Of a stretch of 64,000 nt of DNA, positions 16,323 through 23,196 are shown piece after piece. The stretch is from DASYML01 sp036009045 (lineage in GTDB: Bacteria > Acidobacteriota > Blastocatellia > Pyrinomonadales > Pyrinomonadaceae). Positions within the stretch are counted from its first letter, which is position 1; each line of letters starts with the position of its first letter. The stretch covers positions 62,001 to 126,000 of the forward strand of contig DASYML010000187.1 in NCBI GenBank assembly GCA_036009045.1, given 5' to 3'. The position numbers were made by a program, and so were the translations under genes. The notes under the pieces are model-generated. The model worked only from the letters and a program-made list of their open reading frames with translations. It did no database searches and was not told where the DNA came from.

Positions 16323-17501
16323 ATGGTAGACGACCCGAAGAAGCCTACAGAAACCTCTTCAACTTCCGACGCGCCGACGCCGGAAAGCCAGGACTCTGCC
16401 GCCACTCGGAGCGGCCCGCGCACGGACGACAAAAGCCCCAGCCCCGGCGCTGAGATGAAGGACGCGGGCACTTTGCCGCCTCCTCCCGGCAGCGCGGAAA
16501 CCGCGCCTCCGACCCCTGAGAGCCAGGCAGCCCTGACCGGCAAGGCTCCATCGGGCAGTTCCAGAAGCGGCACGACCGTCCCCGCCTCGGCGGGTGACCC
16601 GACAACGTCGCGTCCGTCCTCCAAGGATGAAGCCAACGCGACGGCAGGACCACAACCGCCCGGCGGCGCTTCGCCGAGCATCGGAGACCCGCTCAAAAAT
16701 CCTTCGCAGTCGGACGCGGAGAAGGCCACCAAGATTGCCGAAGCGAAGGCACGCGCCGCCGCCGCCAAGCAGGCCGCAGGCGATAAGCCTTCGCCCCCGC
16801 AGCCCGCCGGAGCCGCAGCCGGCGCGGGCGCGCCGAAGGCTCCCGTCAAAAAGAAGGAAGAAGGACCGAAGCCCACGGATGCCTCGAATCACCCGCTGGC
16901 GAAACGCCTTGGAGAGATGGCGTCCGGTGCTGTCCTCGAAGCCACGGAGTTTGTCGGTCAACTCTCGATTCGGATTGAACCCGCGCGCATAGTAGAAGTC
17001 TGCGAACTTCTCAAACGTGATGAGGAGACGCCCTTCAACTATCTGACGGACGTGACCTGCGTACACTTGCCGGATCGCTTCGACGCTCCCTTCGAACTTG
17101 TTTATCATCTCTACTCGATTGAGGGCAACGCGCGCGTGCGTTTGAAGGTCGCGACTGACGAAGCAATGGGCGTCTTGAGCGTGACGGGCGTCTGGCCCGC
17201 CGCTAACTGGATGGAGCGCGAAGTCTTCGACCTCTTCGGCGTACGCTTTCAAAATCACCCGGACCTGCGGCGCATCCTCCTCCCGCCGGACTGGGAGGGC
17301 CATCCCCTGCGAAAAGATTACCCGCTCGAATTCATGGAGAATAATTGGACCGCCAAACATCTCCCCGAATTCACAGAGGTCCAGCAGGAGCAATTGGTCC
17401 AGCGCCGCGCCTACGGGCTTGAGATGTTACATGTGCCAGCCGAGCGGCAAGTGCGCGAAATCTTCCGCGCTGGCAAGGAAGTCATGCCGAAAGACAAGTG
17501 A
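16323..17501 (+). CDS. nuoC: NADH-quinone oxidoreductase subunit C with long disordered N-terminus
   Basis: 392 residues, roughly twice normal. Residues 1 to about 190 are a low-complexity tract of Pro, Ala, Ser, Thr, Lys and Glu, surely disordered. The true subunit C domain follows, with FNYLTDVTCVHLPDR, the signature EREVFDLFGVRFQNHPDLRR and HPLRKDYPL. This subunit belongs to the peripheral arm and contacts NuoD and NuoB. A start at about 16900 would restore family length, but no ribosome-binding site was evident there and the extension is open throughout. It is not fused to NuoD. Confidence 0.9.
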   Translation: MVDDPKKPTETSSTSDAPTPESQDSAATRSGPRTDDKSPSPGAEMKDAGTLPPPPGSAETAPPTPESQAALTGKAPSGSSRSGTTVPASAGDPTTSRPSSKDEANATAGPQPPGGASPSIGDPLKNPSQSDAEKATKIAEAKARAAAAKQAAGDKPSPPQPAGAAAGAGAPKAPVKKKEEGPKPTDASNHPLAKRLGEMASGAVLEATEFVGQLSIRIEPARIVEVCELLKRDEETPFNYLTDVTCVHLPDRFDAPFELVYHLYSIEGNARVRLKVATDEAMGVLSVTGVWPAANWMEREVFDLFGVRFQNHPDLRRILLPPDWEGHPLRKDYPLEFMENNWTAKHLPEFTEVQQEQLVQRRAYGLEMLHVPAERQVREIFRAGKEVMPKDK

Positions 17502-17502
17502 G

Positions 17503-17595
17503 CAGTTTACAGTTATGAGTTTTCAGTTTTCAGTAAAACCGAAGGCTGGTTGCTGCTGTTAACTGAAAACTCATAACTCATAACTGTAAACTCAA
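17503..17595. repeat. heptamer hairpin, word AGTTTTC/AGTTATG
   Basis: Between nuoC and the small gene at 17605. The arms read cagtttacagttatgagttt and complement. Confidence 0.85.
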
Positions 17596-17604
17596 AACTG
17601 AGTT

Positions 17605-17844
17605 ATGAATCTGAAAGAATTGGCGGCGCATTACGGCGCGAAGACTTTCGAGACGCGGGAGGCCGCGCAAGAGGCTGGCTATGTCTTGACGGAGACGATG
17701 TCCCCGCGCAATACGTGGAATAAGGCGAGCGCCGCTTCGGCCATCATACATAAACTGCTCGCGCGCAAGAGAAGCGGCGAGGCCGAAGAGATTGGCCTGG
17801 TCCTCGATTCGGGAAGCGTCACAGGTTGCTATAAAGGCAAGTAG
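17605..17844 (+). CDS. small protein of unknown function inside the nuo locus
   Basis: 79 residues, soluble, slightly basic, starting MNLKELAAHYGAK and ending with Gly-Ser-Val-Thr-Gly-Cys-Tyr. It sits between nuoC and nuoD, flanked by heptamer hairpins on both sides, on the nuo strand. No Cys motif for a cluster and no membrane segment. Codon use looks like its neighbours. It may be a lineage-specific accessory of complex I or a passenger; the sequence does not decide. Confidence 0.7.
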   Translation: MNLKELAAHYGAKTFETREAAQEAGYVLTETMSPRNTWNKASAASAIIHKLLARKRSGEAEEIGLVLDSGSVTGCYKGK

Positions 17845-17859
17845 GAAGTCGGAAGGAGG

Positions 17860-17951
17860 AAGGATGAAGAAGATTGATTCATTGATTGACTCATCGGCTC
17901 ATTTGTTCAATGAGTCAATGAGCCGATGAATCAATCAATCTTCTTCATCCT
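17860..17951. repeat. heptamer hairpin, word TTGATTC/GACTCAT, overlapping nuoD start
   Basis: The right arm contains the ATG 17926 used for the longest nuoD frame. The left arm is nearly identical to the right arm (inverted) of the element at 22555. Confidence 0.9.
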
Positions 17952-19095
17952 TGCAGTTCTTGTGCATCAGGTAGAAATCGCAACGACGAGAGAGACGCTG
18001 CTGGACAGCCCTGAGATGGTGCTCAACATGGGGCCGCAGCATCCGAGCACGCACGGAGTCTTGCGCGTCATTTTGCGGCTTGACGGCGAGACGGTGATTG
18101 ATCTCGATTGCGACATAGGCTTTCTGCATCGCGGGATGGAGAAGATCGCGGAGAACCGGCAGTATCCGATGATCGCGCCTTACTGGGACCGCCTTGATTA
18201 CATCGCCGCTGTCTCCAATGGTCTCGTCTGGGTCGAGACGGTCGAGCAGATGATGGGCCTCGCGGTCCCTCCGCGCGCTCATTACATACGTACCATCCTG
18301 ACGGAACTCAACCGCATCTCGTCGCACCTGCTGTGGCTGGCGACGCACGCCCTGGACATCGGCGCGATTACGGTCCTGCTCTGGTGCCTGCGCGAACGCG
18401 AAGAGATTCTGAAGATTTTCGAGCGACAGTTCGGAGCGCGCCTGACCTGCCACGCCTGGCGCATCGGCGGGATGCCGAACGACGCTTACGAAGGTTTCGA
18501 GTCGGACGTGCGCCGCTTCGTCAATAATTTTCCGAAGCGCATAGAAGAGTATGAGACTGTGCTTTCGGAAAATCGCATCTGGCTCGGACGCACCGTCGGC
18601 ATAGGGGTTATCTCTGCGGAGGACGCCGTCGCGATAGGCTTGTCGGGTCCGTCCCTGCGCGGTTCGGGCGTCGCCTGGGACGTGCGTAAGTCGCGGCCTT
18701 ATGCGGCCTATGCGGAGATGGATTTTGATATTCCGCTCGGCGAGAACGGCGATACGTACGACCGTTATCTCGTCAGGATTGAAGAGATGCGACAGTCCAG
18801 ACGCATCGTGCAGCAGGCGCTTGAAAAATTGCCGGATGGCCCGGTCAACGCGAAAGTGCCGAAGATTATCAAGCCTCCGGCGGGCGACTATTATCATTCA
18901 ATCGAGGGACCCAAAGGCGAGATCGGTTGCTATCTCGTCTCGGACGGGACGGCCAGCCCCGCGCGCGTGCATGTCCGCCCGCCCTCCTTCATCAATTTGC
19001 AAGCCCTCCGGCAAATGTCCATTGGACACCTCGTCGCCGATGTCGTCGCCATCATCGGCACGCTGGACATCGTGCTCGGAGAGATTGATAGATAA
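17926..19095 (+). CDS. nuoD: NADH-quinone oxidoreductase subunit D
   Basis: 389 residues in the longest frame. The 49-kDa subunit forms the quinone pocket with NuoB; MGPQHPSTHGVLR, DIGFLHRGMEKI and the C-terminal DIVLGEIDR are conserved, and the His and Tyr of the quinone site fall where expected (HPSTHG; the Tyr of APYWDRLDYI). The first 10-12 residues, MNQSIFFILAVL, are encoded by the repeat arm and are not family-like. GTG 17962 (VHQVEIATTRE) is an alternative start; neither start has a good ribosome-binding site. Not fused to NuoC. Confidence 0.93.
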   Translation: MNQSIFFILAVLVHQVEIATTRETLLDSPEMVLNMGPQHPSTHGVLRVILRLDGETVIDLDCDIGFLHRGMEKIAENRQYPMIAPYWDRLDYIAAVSNGLVWVETVEQMMGLAVPPRAHYIRTILTELNRISSHLLWLATHALDIGAITVLLWCLREREEILKIFERQFGARLTCHAWRIGGMPNDAYEGFESDVRRFVNNFPKRIEEYETVLSENRIWLGRTVGIGVISAEDAVAIGLSGPSLRGSGVAWDVRKSRPYAAYAEMDFDIPLGENGDTYDRYLVRIEEMRQSRRIVQQALEKLPDGPVNAKVPKIIKPPAGDYYHSIEGPKGEIGCYLVSDGTASPARVHVRPPSFINLQALRQMSIGHLVADVVAIIGTLDIVLGEIDR

Positions 19096-19098
19096 AAA

Positions 19099-19212
19099 CA
19101 GTGACGAGTGACAAGTGACAAGCAAGAGAAAGAGCCTTTAGCTAATCGCTCGTCTTTTGTCTTTAACTCGTCACTCGCTTATTCTTGCTTGTCACTCGTC
19201 ACTCGTCACTGT
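19099..19212. repeat. heptamer hairpin, word GTGACGA/GTGACAA
   Basis: Between nuoD and the AllA-like gene. Arms of about 30 bases enclose a longer (about 50-base) middle than other members; cgctcgtc and tcactcgctt inside look like a decayed inner repeat. Confidence 0.88.
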
Positions 19213-19215
19213 CTT

Positions 19216-19674
19216 ATGGAAGTGGTTCGTCTCAAAGTGTTGCCGATGACGCGGGAGAGTTTCGCGCCGTTCGGGGTGTTGATTGACAGTCGCGGGTCCG
19301 TGGATATTGATCTGGGAGCGGGCCAGCCCTGTATGACGGGGATGACGAGCGAGCGGCGTGCGCTTGATTTTGATTTCATGGCGCGGCATAAACGCACGAT
19401 GCAGGTCTTCTCGCCGCTCGTCTCGTCGCAGAGCGTGATTGCGGTCGCGCCGCCTAATTCTGGTCCAGCGCCTGTGATTGAAGAGGTGAAGGCGTTTCTG
19501 GTTGACGGGCGTTTGCCTTATGCCTATCACAAGGGGACCTGGCATACGCCGCCGTTTCCTATCGGGGAATGGTCTTCGTATCTGGTCGTTGACAGGAGCG
19601 GGACGCTGGATGACGATTGGGAGTTGGTGGATTTGAAACTGGTCCATAAAACGGTCTTCTCAATCGAGTTGTAA
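19216..19674 (+). CDS. ureidoglycolate lyase family protein (AllA-like)
   Basis: 152 residues from MEVVRLKVLP, just after the hairpin. It has the AllA-type small cupin fold: the start LPMTRESFAPFGVLID, the strand with QVFSPLVSSQ, and YHKGTWHTPPFPIG, which carries the metal/substrate His. The family cleaves ureidoglycolate to glyoxylate and urea in purine breakdown. No other allantoin or urate genes are close; it sits between nuoD and nuoH and is probably read with them. Substrate is inferred from the family and could differ. Confidence 0.8.
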   Translation: MEVVRLKVLPMTRESFAPFGVLIDSRGSVDIDLGAGQPCMTGMTSERRALDFDFMARHKRTMQVFSPLVSSQSVIAVAPPNSGPAPVIEEVKAFLVDGRLPYAYHKGTWHTPPFPIGEWSSYLVVDRSGTLDDDWELVDLKLVHKTVFSIEL

Positions 19675-19711
19675 AGCGTTGTCAGCGATGAGCGAGACCG
19701 AGTCATAAACG

Positions 19712-21043
19712 ATGAGAGAGACACTCGCGCTTTTTGCGCCGCCGAATATTATAGACAGCCTGCTGCTGAAACTGTTCAGCCCTCAGACGGTCAACTTCAT
19801 CGTCTGGCCGCTCATACAGATCGGGCTGGTGATTACGCTCATCGCGCTCTGGGTCGCTTACGCGTCTTACGCCGAGCGCAAGATTTCCGCTTTCATACAG
19901 GCGCGGCTGGGGCCGATGCGCGTCGGCCCCTGGGGACTCTTGCAGCCCATCGCGGACGGCATCAAGCTGCTCACCAAGGAAGACTTCGTGCCCGACAAGG
20001 CGGACCCTTACATCTTCAGGTTCGCGCCCTACATCGCGGTCGCCGCCGCCTTCATAGTCTTCTCCGTCATCCCGTTCGCGCCGGACTGGGGCGTGATTAC
20101 GGACATCAACATCGGCATCCTCTTCGTGCTCTCTGTGTCGAGCGTCGGCGTGCTCGCCCTGATACTCGCGGGCTGGTCCAGTAATTCAAAATATTCTTTG
20201 CTGGGTGCGTTGCGTTCTTCCGCGCAGATGGTCTCTTATGAAGTCTCTATGGGCCTGGCGATTATCGGCGGGTTGATGTTCGCGCGCACGCTCTCCATGT
20301 CGGGCATCGTCGCCGCGCAGCAGTCTGATTCGATCTGTTTCCTGCTCTATCAACCGCTCGGCTTTATCACGTTTCTCATCAGCGGCATCGCGGAGAACAA
20401 CCGCGCGCCCTTCGATCTGCCAGAAGCGGAGTCGGAACTGGTCGCGGGTTTTCACACGGAGTATTCCGGCTTTCGCTGGTCGCTCTTTTTCATGGCGGAG
20501 TACGCCGCGATGGTTGTGGCGAGTTCGATTGCGACGACGCTCTATCTTGGAGGCTGGTACTTCCCCGGCGTTTATCGTTTGACGGAAGCGCATGGCTATC
20601 ACAACCTCTACGTCATCCTGAGCCTCATCGTCTTTCTGGCGAAGCTGACGTTCGTGCTCTATCTGTACTTCTGGCTGCGCTGGACGTTGCCGCGTTATCG
20701 CTACGACCAGTTGATGGAACTCGGCTGGAAGTGGTTGACGCCAGCGGCGCTGACGAACATCGTGCTAACGACCATCGCGATTTTCGTCGTGCAGGCGCTG
20801 GACGGCTGGCACGGGTTGAAGACGGTCGAGTCCGTCTTTCAGGGAGTGAACCTCACGGCCACCGGGAAGATTATCGTGATTGTCATAGGCTGGAGCGGGT
20901 TATTCATTACAGCCGGAGTGCTCTCAATCATTAACCTGCGGACGCGTGATTTCAATTTGAAGGGGCAGCGCCGCAAGATTCGCCTGGTGAACCTGCCGAG
21001 CGGCACGCCCGCCGTCGCGCCACTTATCAAGTCTGAGGTTTAA
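19712..21043 (+). CDS. nuoH: NADH-quinone oxidoreductase subunit H
   Basis: 443 residues with about nine transmembrane helices. NuoH links the membrane and peripheral arms and forms the quinone entry. YAERKISAFIQARLGP and the loop AENNRAPFDLPEAESELVAG, with its Glu cluster, are textbook. It is somewhat longer than common homologues, by extra C-terminal helix and tail. The MITE-like element follows the stop after about 40 bases, separating it from nuoI. Confidence 0.97.
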   Translation: MRETLALFAPPNIIDSLLLKLFSPQTVNFIVWPLIQIGLVITLIALWVAYASYAERKISAFIQARLGPMRVGPWGLLQPIADGIKLLTKEDFVPDKADPYIFRFAPYIAVAAAFIVFSVIPFAPDWGVITDINIGILFVLSVSSVGVLALILAGWSSNSKYSLLGALRSSAQMVSYEVSMGLAIIGGLMFARTLSMSGIVAAQQSDSICFLLYQPLGFITFLISGIAENNRAPFDLPEAESELVAGFHTEYSGFRWSLFFMAEYAAMVVASSIATTLYLGGWYFPGVYRLTEAHGYHNLYVILSLIVFLAKLTFVLYLYFWLRWTLPRYRYDQLMELGWKWLTPAALTNIVLTTIAIFVVQALDGWHGLKTVESVFQGVNLTATGKIIVIVIGWSGLFITAGVLSIINLRTRDFNLKGQRRKIRLVNLPSGTPAVAPLIKSEV

Positions 21044-21082
21044 GACGCTTGAGAGTTCAGGAAAAGCAGTGAACCAGAAATC

Positions 21083-21234
21083 TGATAGCTGTTTGTAATT
21101 GCATGCGACCATCAGCAGCACAGCCTGAGTCAGTCCCGCCTGCTTAAGCTGGGCGGGTCGGCAAGGTTGAGTACCCGCCCAGCTTAAGCAGGCGGGACTG
21201 ACAGAAATCGCACTCATTTACAAAACGCTATAAC
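21083..21234. repeat. MITE-like palindromic element, copy 2
   Basis: Between nuoH and nuoI. The left end GATAGCTGTTTGTAATTGCA is diverged; the right end ACTCATTTACAAAACGCTATA is well kept. The central palindrome has an intact CCCGCCCAGCTTAAGC arm. Confidence 0.85.
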
Positions 21235-21270
21235 TTGAAATCTCAAAGACGGAACCGAACCGGAGTTGTT

Positions 21271-21804
21271 ATGCCAGCAGTAGATATTGCACAACCGACT
21301 TTCAAAGAGAAGCTGAAGCGCTTCTTCATGGTGGACCTGTTGAAGGGTCTGGGCCTGACGATGAAGTATAACATCGGCGCGTTGACGGATAAGGATTCGG
21401 TCGCGGGCAAGGGCATCTATACGGAGCAATATCCGAAAGTGCGCCCGGACGTGGCCCCGCGTTTTCACGGTGCGCCGCGTCTCAACATGGACCCGGAGAC
21501 GCATGAGACTCTCTGCATCGCGTGCAATCTGTGCGCGCTCGCCTGCCCGGAAGATTGCATTGACGTGCTGGCGATGGACATAGAGATTACGGTCGCGGGC
21601 AAGCAACGCAAGAAGAAGGTGCTCGACGAATTTATTTTCGATACTTCGCGGTGTATGTTCTGCGCCTTGTGCCAGGAGGCTTGCCCGACGGCCTGTCTCG
21701 AACTGACACAGGAATTTGAACTGGCGACCTACTCGCGCGCGGGCTTCGTCTGGAATCGCCAGATGCTCGAACAGGGCCGCGAGACGGTTAAGTATAAATC
21801 CTGA
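21271..21804 (+). CDS. nuoI: NADH-quinone oxidoreductase subunit I
   Basis: 177 residues from MPAVDIAQPT, with CGGAG just upstream. This 2x[4Fe-4S] ferredoxin-like subunit carries clusters N6a and N6b: C82, C85, C88 plus C138 for one; C128, C131, C134 plus C92 for the other. The N-terminal LLKGLGLTMKY amphipathic stretch attaches it to the membrane arm. An in-frame start at 21235 lies at the edge of the MITE-like element and is rejected. Confidence 0.95.
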   Translation: MPAVDIAQPTFKEKLKRFFMVDLLKGLGLTMKYNIGALTDKDSVAGKGIYTEQYPKVRPDVAPRFHGAPRLNMDPETHETLCIACNLCALACPEDCIDVLAMDIEITVAGKQRKKKVLDEFIFDTSRCMFCALCQEACPTACLELTQEFELATYSRAGFVWNRQMLEQGRETVKYKS

Positions 21805-21880
21805 TAATTGCGGATTGCGGATTGTGGAATGCGGATTATCAAACCGCCTTAAAATCTACAATCCGCAATCCGAAATCAAA
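21805..21880. repeat. heptamer hairpin, word ATTGCGG
   Basis: Between nuoI and nuoJ: left arm repeats ATTGCGG, right arm repeats its complement CCGCAAT. Confidence 0.85.
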
Positions 21881-21886
21881 AATCCT

Positions 21887-22540
21887 ATGGTCCTTTCCAA
21901 CTGGGAAGCAGTCTTTTTCTGGATTTTCGCGTTCGCGGCGCTCATCGCGGGGCTGCTCACGATACTGGCGCGCAATGCTGTTCACAGCGCGCTGTTTCTC
22001 ATCTCATCGCTGGTCTCTGTGGCGGCGCTCTTCATCCTGCTCGGCGCGGAGTTCATCGCTGGCGTACAGATTCTGGTCTACGTCGGCGGCGTGATGGTCC
22101 TCTTTCTGTTCGTCATCATGCTGGTCAACGTGAGCGCGGAAGAACGCGGCAGCGAACTCATCTTCAACAGCACGGCGCAGGTCGTGGCGACGCTCGTGCT
22201 GTCCTGTTTGCTGGCCCTGGGGATGATTCGGGTGGCGATTATGCCGGGCTACGCGGGGCTGCTTGAACGTGATAAAGCGAGCCTCGCCAGGGTGGAAGAG
22301 CAACGCGCCGCGCAGCAGGAGAGCCTACAGGTCGGCGCGACGAGGACGACCCGTTTGACGAAGGATACGGAGCGCATCGGTTCAAGCCTCTATCGCTTTG
22401 CCTCTCTGCCTTTCGAGATTGCGAGCCTCCTGCTCCTGGTCGCCATCATCGGCTCCGTCATGCTCGCGCGCACACTCAAACAGGAAGCCGCCGCTGATGA
22501 TGTTGACACGGAACTGCTCAAGGAAAGAGATGTCACTTGA
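21887..22540 (+). CDS. nuoJ: NADH-quinone oxidoreductase subunit J
   Basis: 217 residues, five transmembrane helices. The third helix, with the pi-bulge region VQILVYVGGVMVLFLFVIML, is highly conserved; this is the helix that rotates during quinone reduction in related enzymes. A hydrophilic loop between helices 4 and 5 (about 135-170, rich in Arg, Gln and Glu) is longer than usual. No strong ribosome-binding site is seen at ATG 21887, which lies six bases past the hairpin. Confidence 0.94.
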   Translation: MVLSNWEAVFFWIFAFAALIAGLLTILARNAVHSALFLISSLVSVAALFILLGAEFIAGVQILVYVGGVMVLFLFVIMLVNVSAEERGSELIFNSTAQVVATLVLSCLLALGMIRVAIMPGYAGLLERDKASLARVEEQRAAQQESLQVGATRTTRLTKDTERIGSSLYRFASLPFEIASLLLLVAIIGSVMLARTLKQEAAADDVDTELLKERDVT

Positions 22541-22554
22541 AAAGCAAGGGTGGA

Positions 22555-22652
22555 GTGAGGAGATTGGCTCATTGATTCATTGGCTCATTGACCCATTGAA
22601 CAAATGAGCCGATGAGTCAATCAATGAATCAATCTTCTTCATCCTTCCTCCT
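22555..22652. repeat. heptamer hairpin, word TTGATTC/GGCTCAT
   Basis: Between nuoJ and nuoK. Its right arm repeats about 60 bases of the left arm of the element at 17860 in inverted sense, the closest pairwise match between two elements in the window. Confidence 0.9.
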
Positions 22653-22675
22653 TCCGACTTGCTGTTGGAGTCTTT

Positions 22676-23083
22676 ATGGGTAATTTTTTAACTCCGATCT
22701 TCGCCGTCATGTTACAGGCCGCAGATGAGAGCCGCCTGGCGGAGATGAAGGAGGGCATCGCGCATCCTGACCTCTCGAAGTTTCTGGTCATCGGCGCGCT
22801 GCTCTTCATCATCGGCGTCGCGGGCGTCCTGACGCGCCGTAATATCATCGTCATTTTCATGTCCATCGAGTTGATTATGAACGCGGCGAATCTGAATTTC
22901 ATAGCCTTCTCGCGCTACCTACAGGACACGGGCAATCTCAACGCGGTCGCCGGGCAGGTCTTCACCGTTTTTATCATCGTCGTCGCAGCCGCCGAGGCCG
23001 CCATCGGACTCGGCATCGTCATCGCGCTCTATCGTAATAAAGAGACCATCTGGATTGACGAGATTGATCTACTAAAATGGTAA
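22676..23083 (+). CDS. nuoK: NADH-quinone oxidoreductase subunit K
   Basis: 135 residues, three transmembrane helices. The two membrane Glu that take part in proton transfer are seen in IFMSIELIMNAANL and in VAAAEAAIGLGI. The first 30 residues (with a predicted amphipathic piece, ESRLAEMKEG) extend beyond the usual 100-residue protein. TTGGAG 7 bases before ATG 22676. Confidence 0.95.
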   Translation: MGNFLTPIFAVMLQAADESRLAEMKEGIAHPDLSKFLVIGALLFIIGVAGVLTRRNIIVIFMSIELIMNAANLNFIAFSRYLQDTGNLNAVAGQVFTVFIIVVAAAEAAIGLGIVIALYRNKETIWIDEIDLLKW

Positions 23084-23086
23084 TAA

Positions 23087-23190
23087 AGAGTCTGGAGTCT
23101 GAGAGTCAGGAGTCAGGAGTCAAAAGCAAAGAGTAAATTCTTTCTTTTGACTCCTGACTCTCAGACTCCAGACTCCTGGCTCCTGACTTT
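23087..23190. repeat. heptamer hairpin, word GGAGTCA/GAGAGTC
   Basis: Between nuoK and nuoL; arms 23088-23124 and 23144-23190, with a long run of GGAGTCN words. Confidence 0.9.
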
Positions 23191-23196
23191 TCACTT

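Noticed and set aside
16359..17393. 344-residue minus-strand frame opposite nuoC
   Set aside because: Shadow of the nuoC frame; Arg/Gly-rich where nuoC is low-complexity, no family match.
17935..18897. 320-residue minus-strand frame opposite nuoD
   Set aside because: Antisense to highly conserved NuoD, no signature and no ribosome-binding site.
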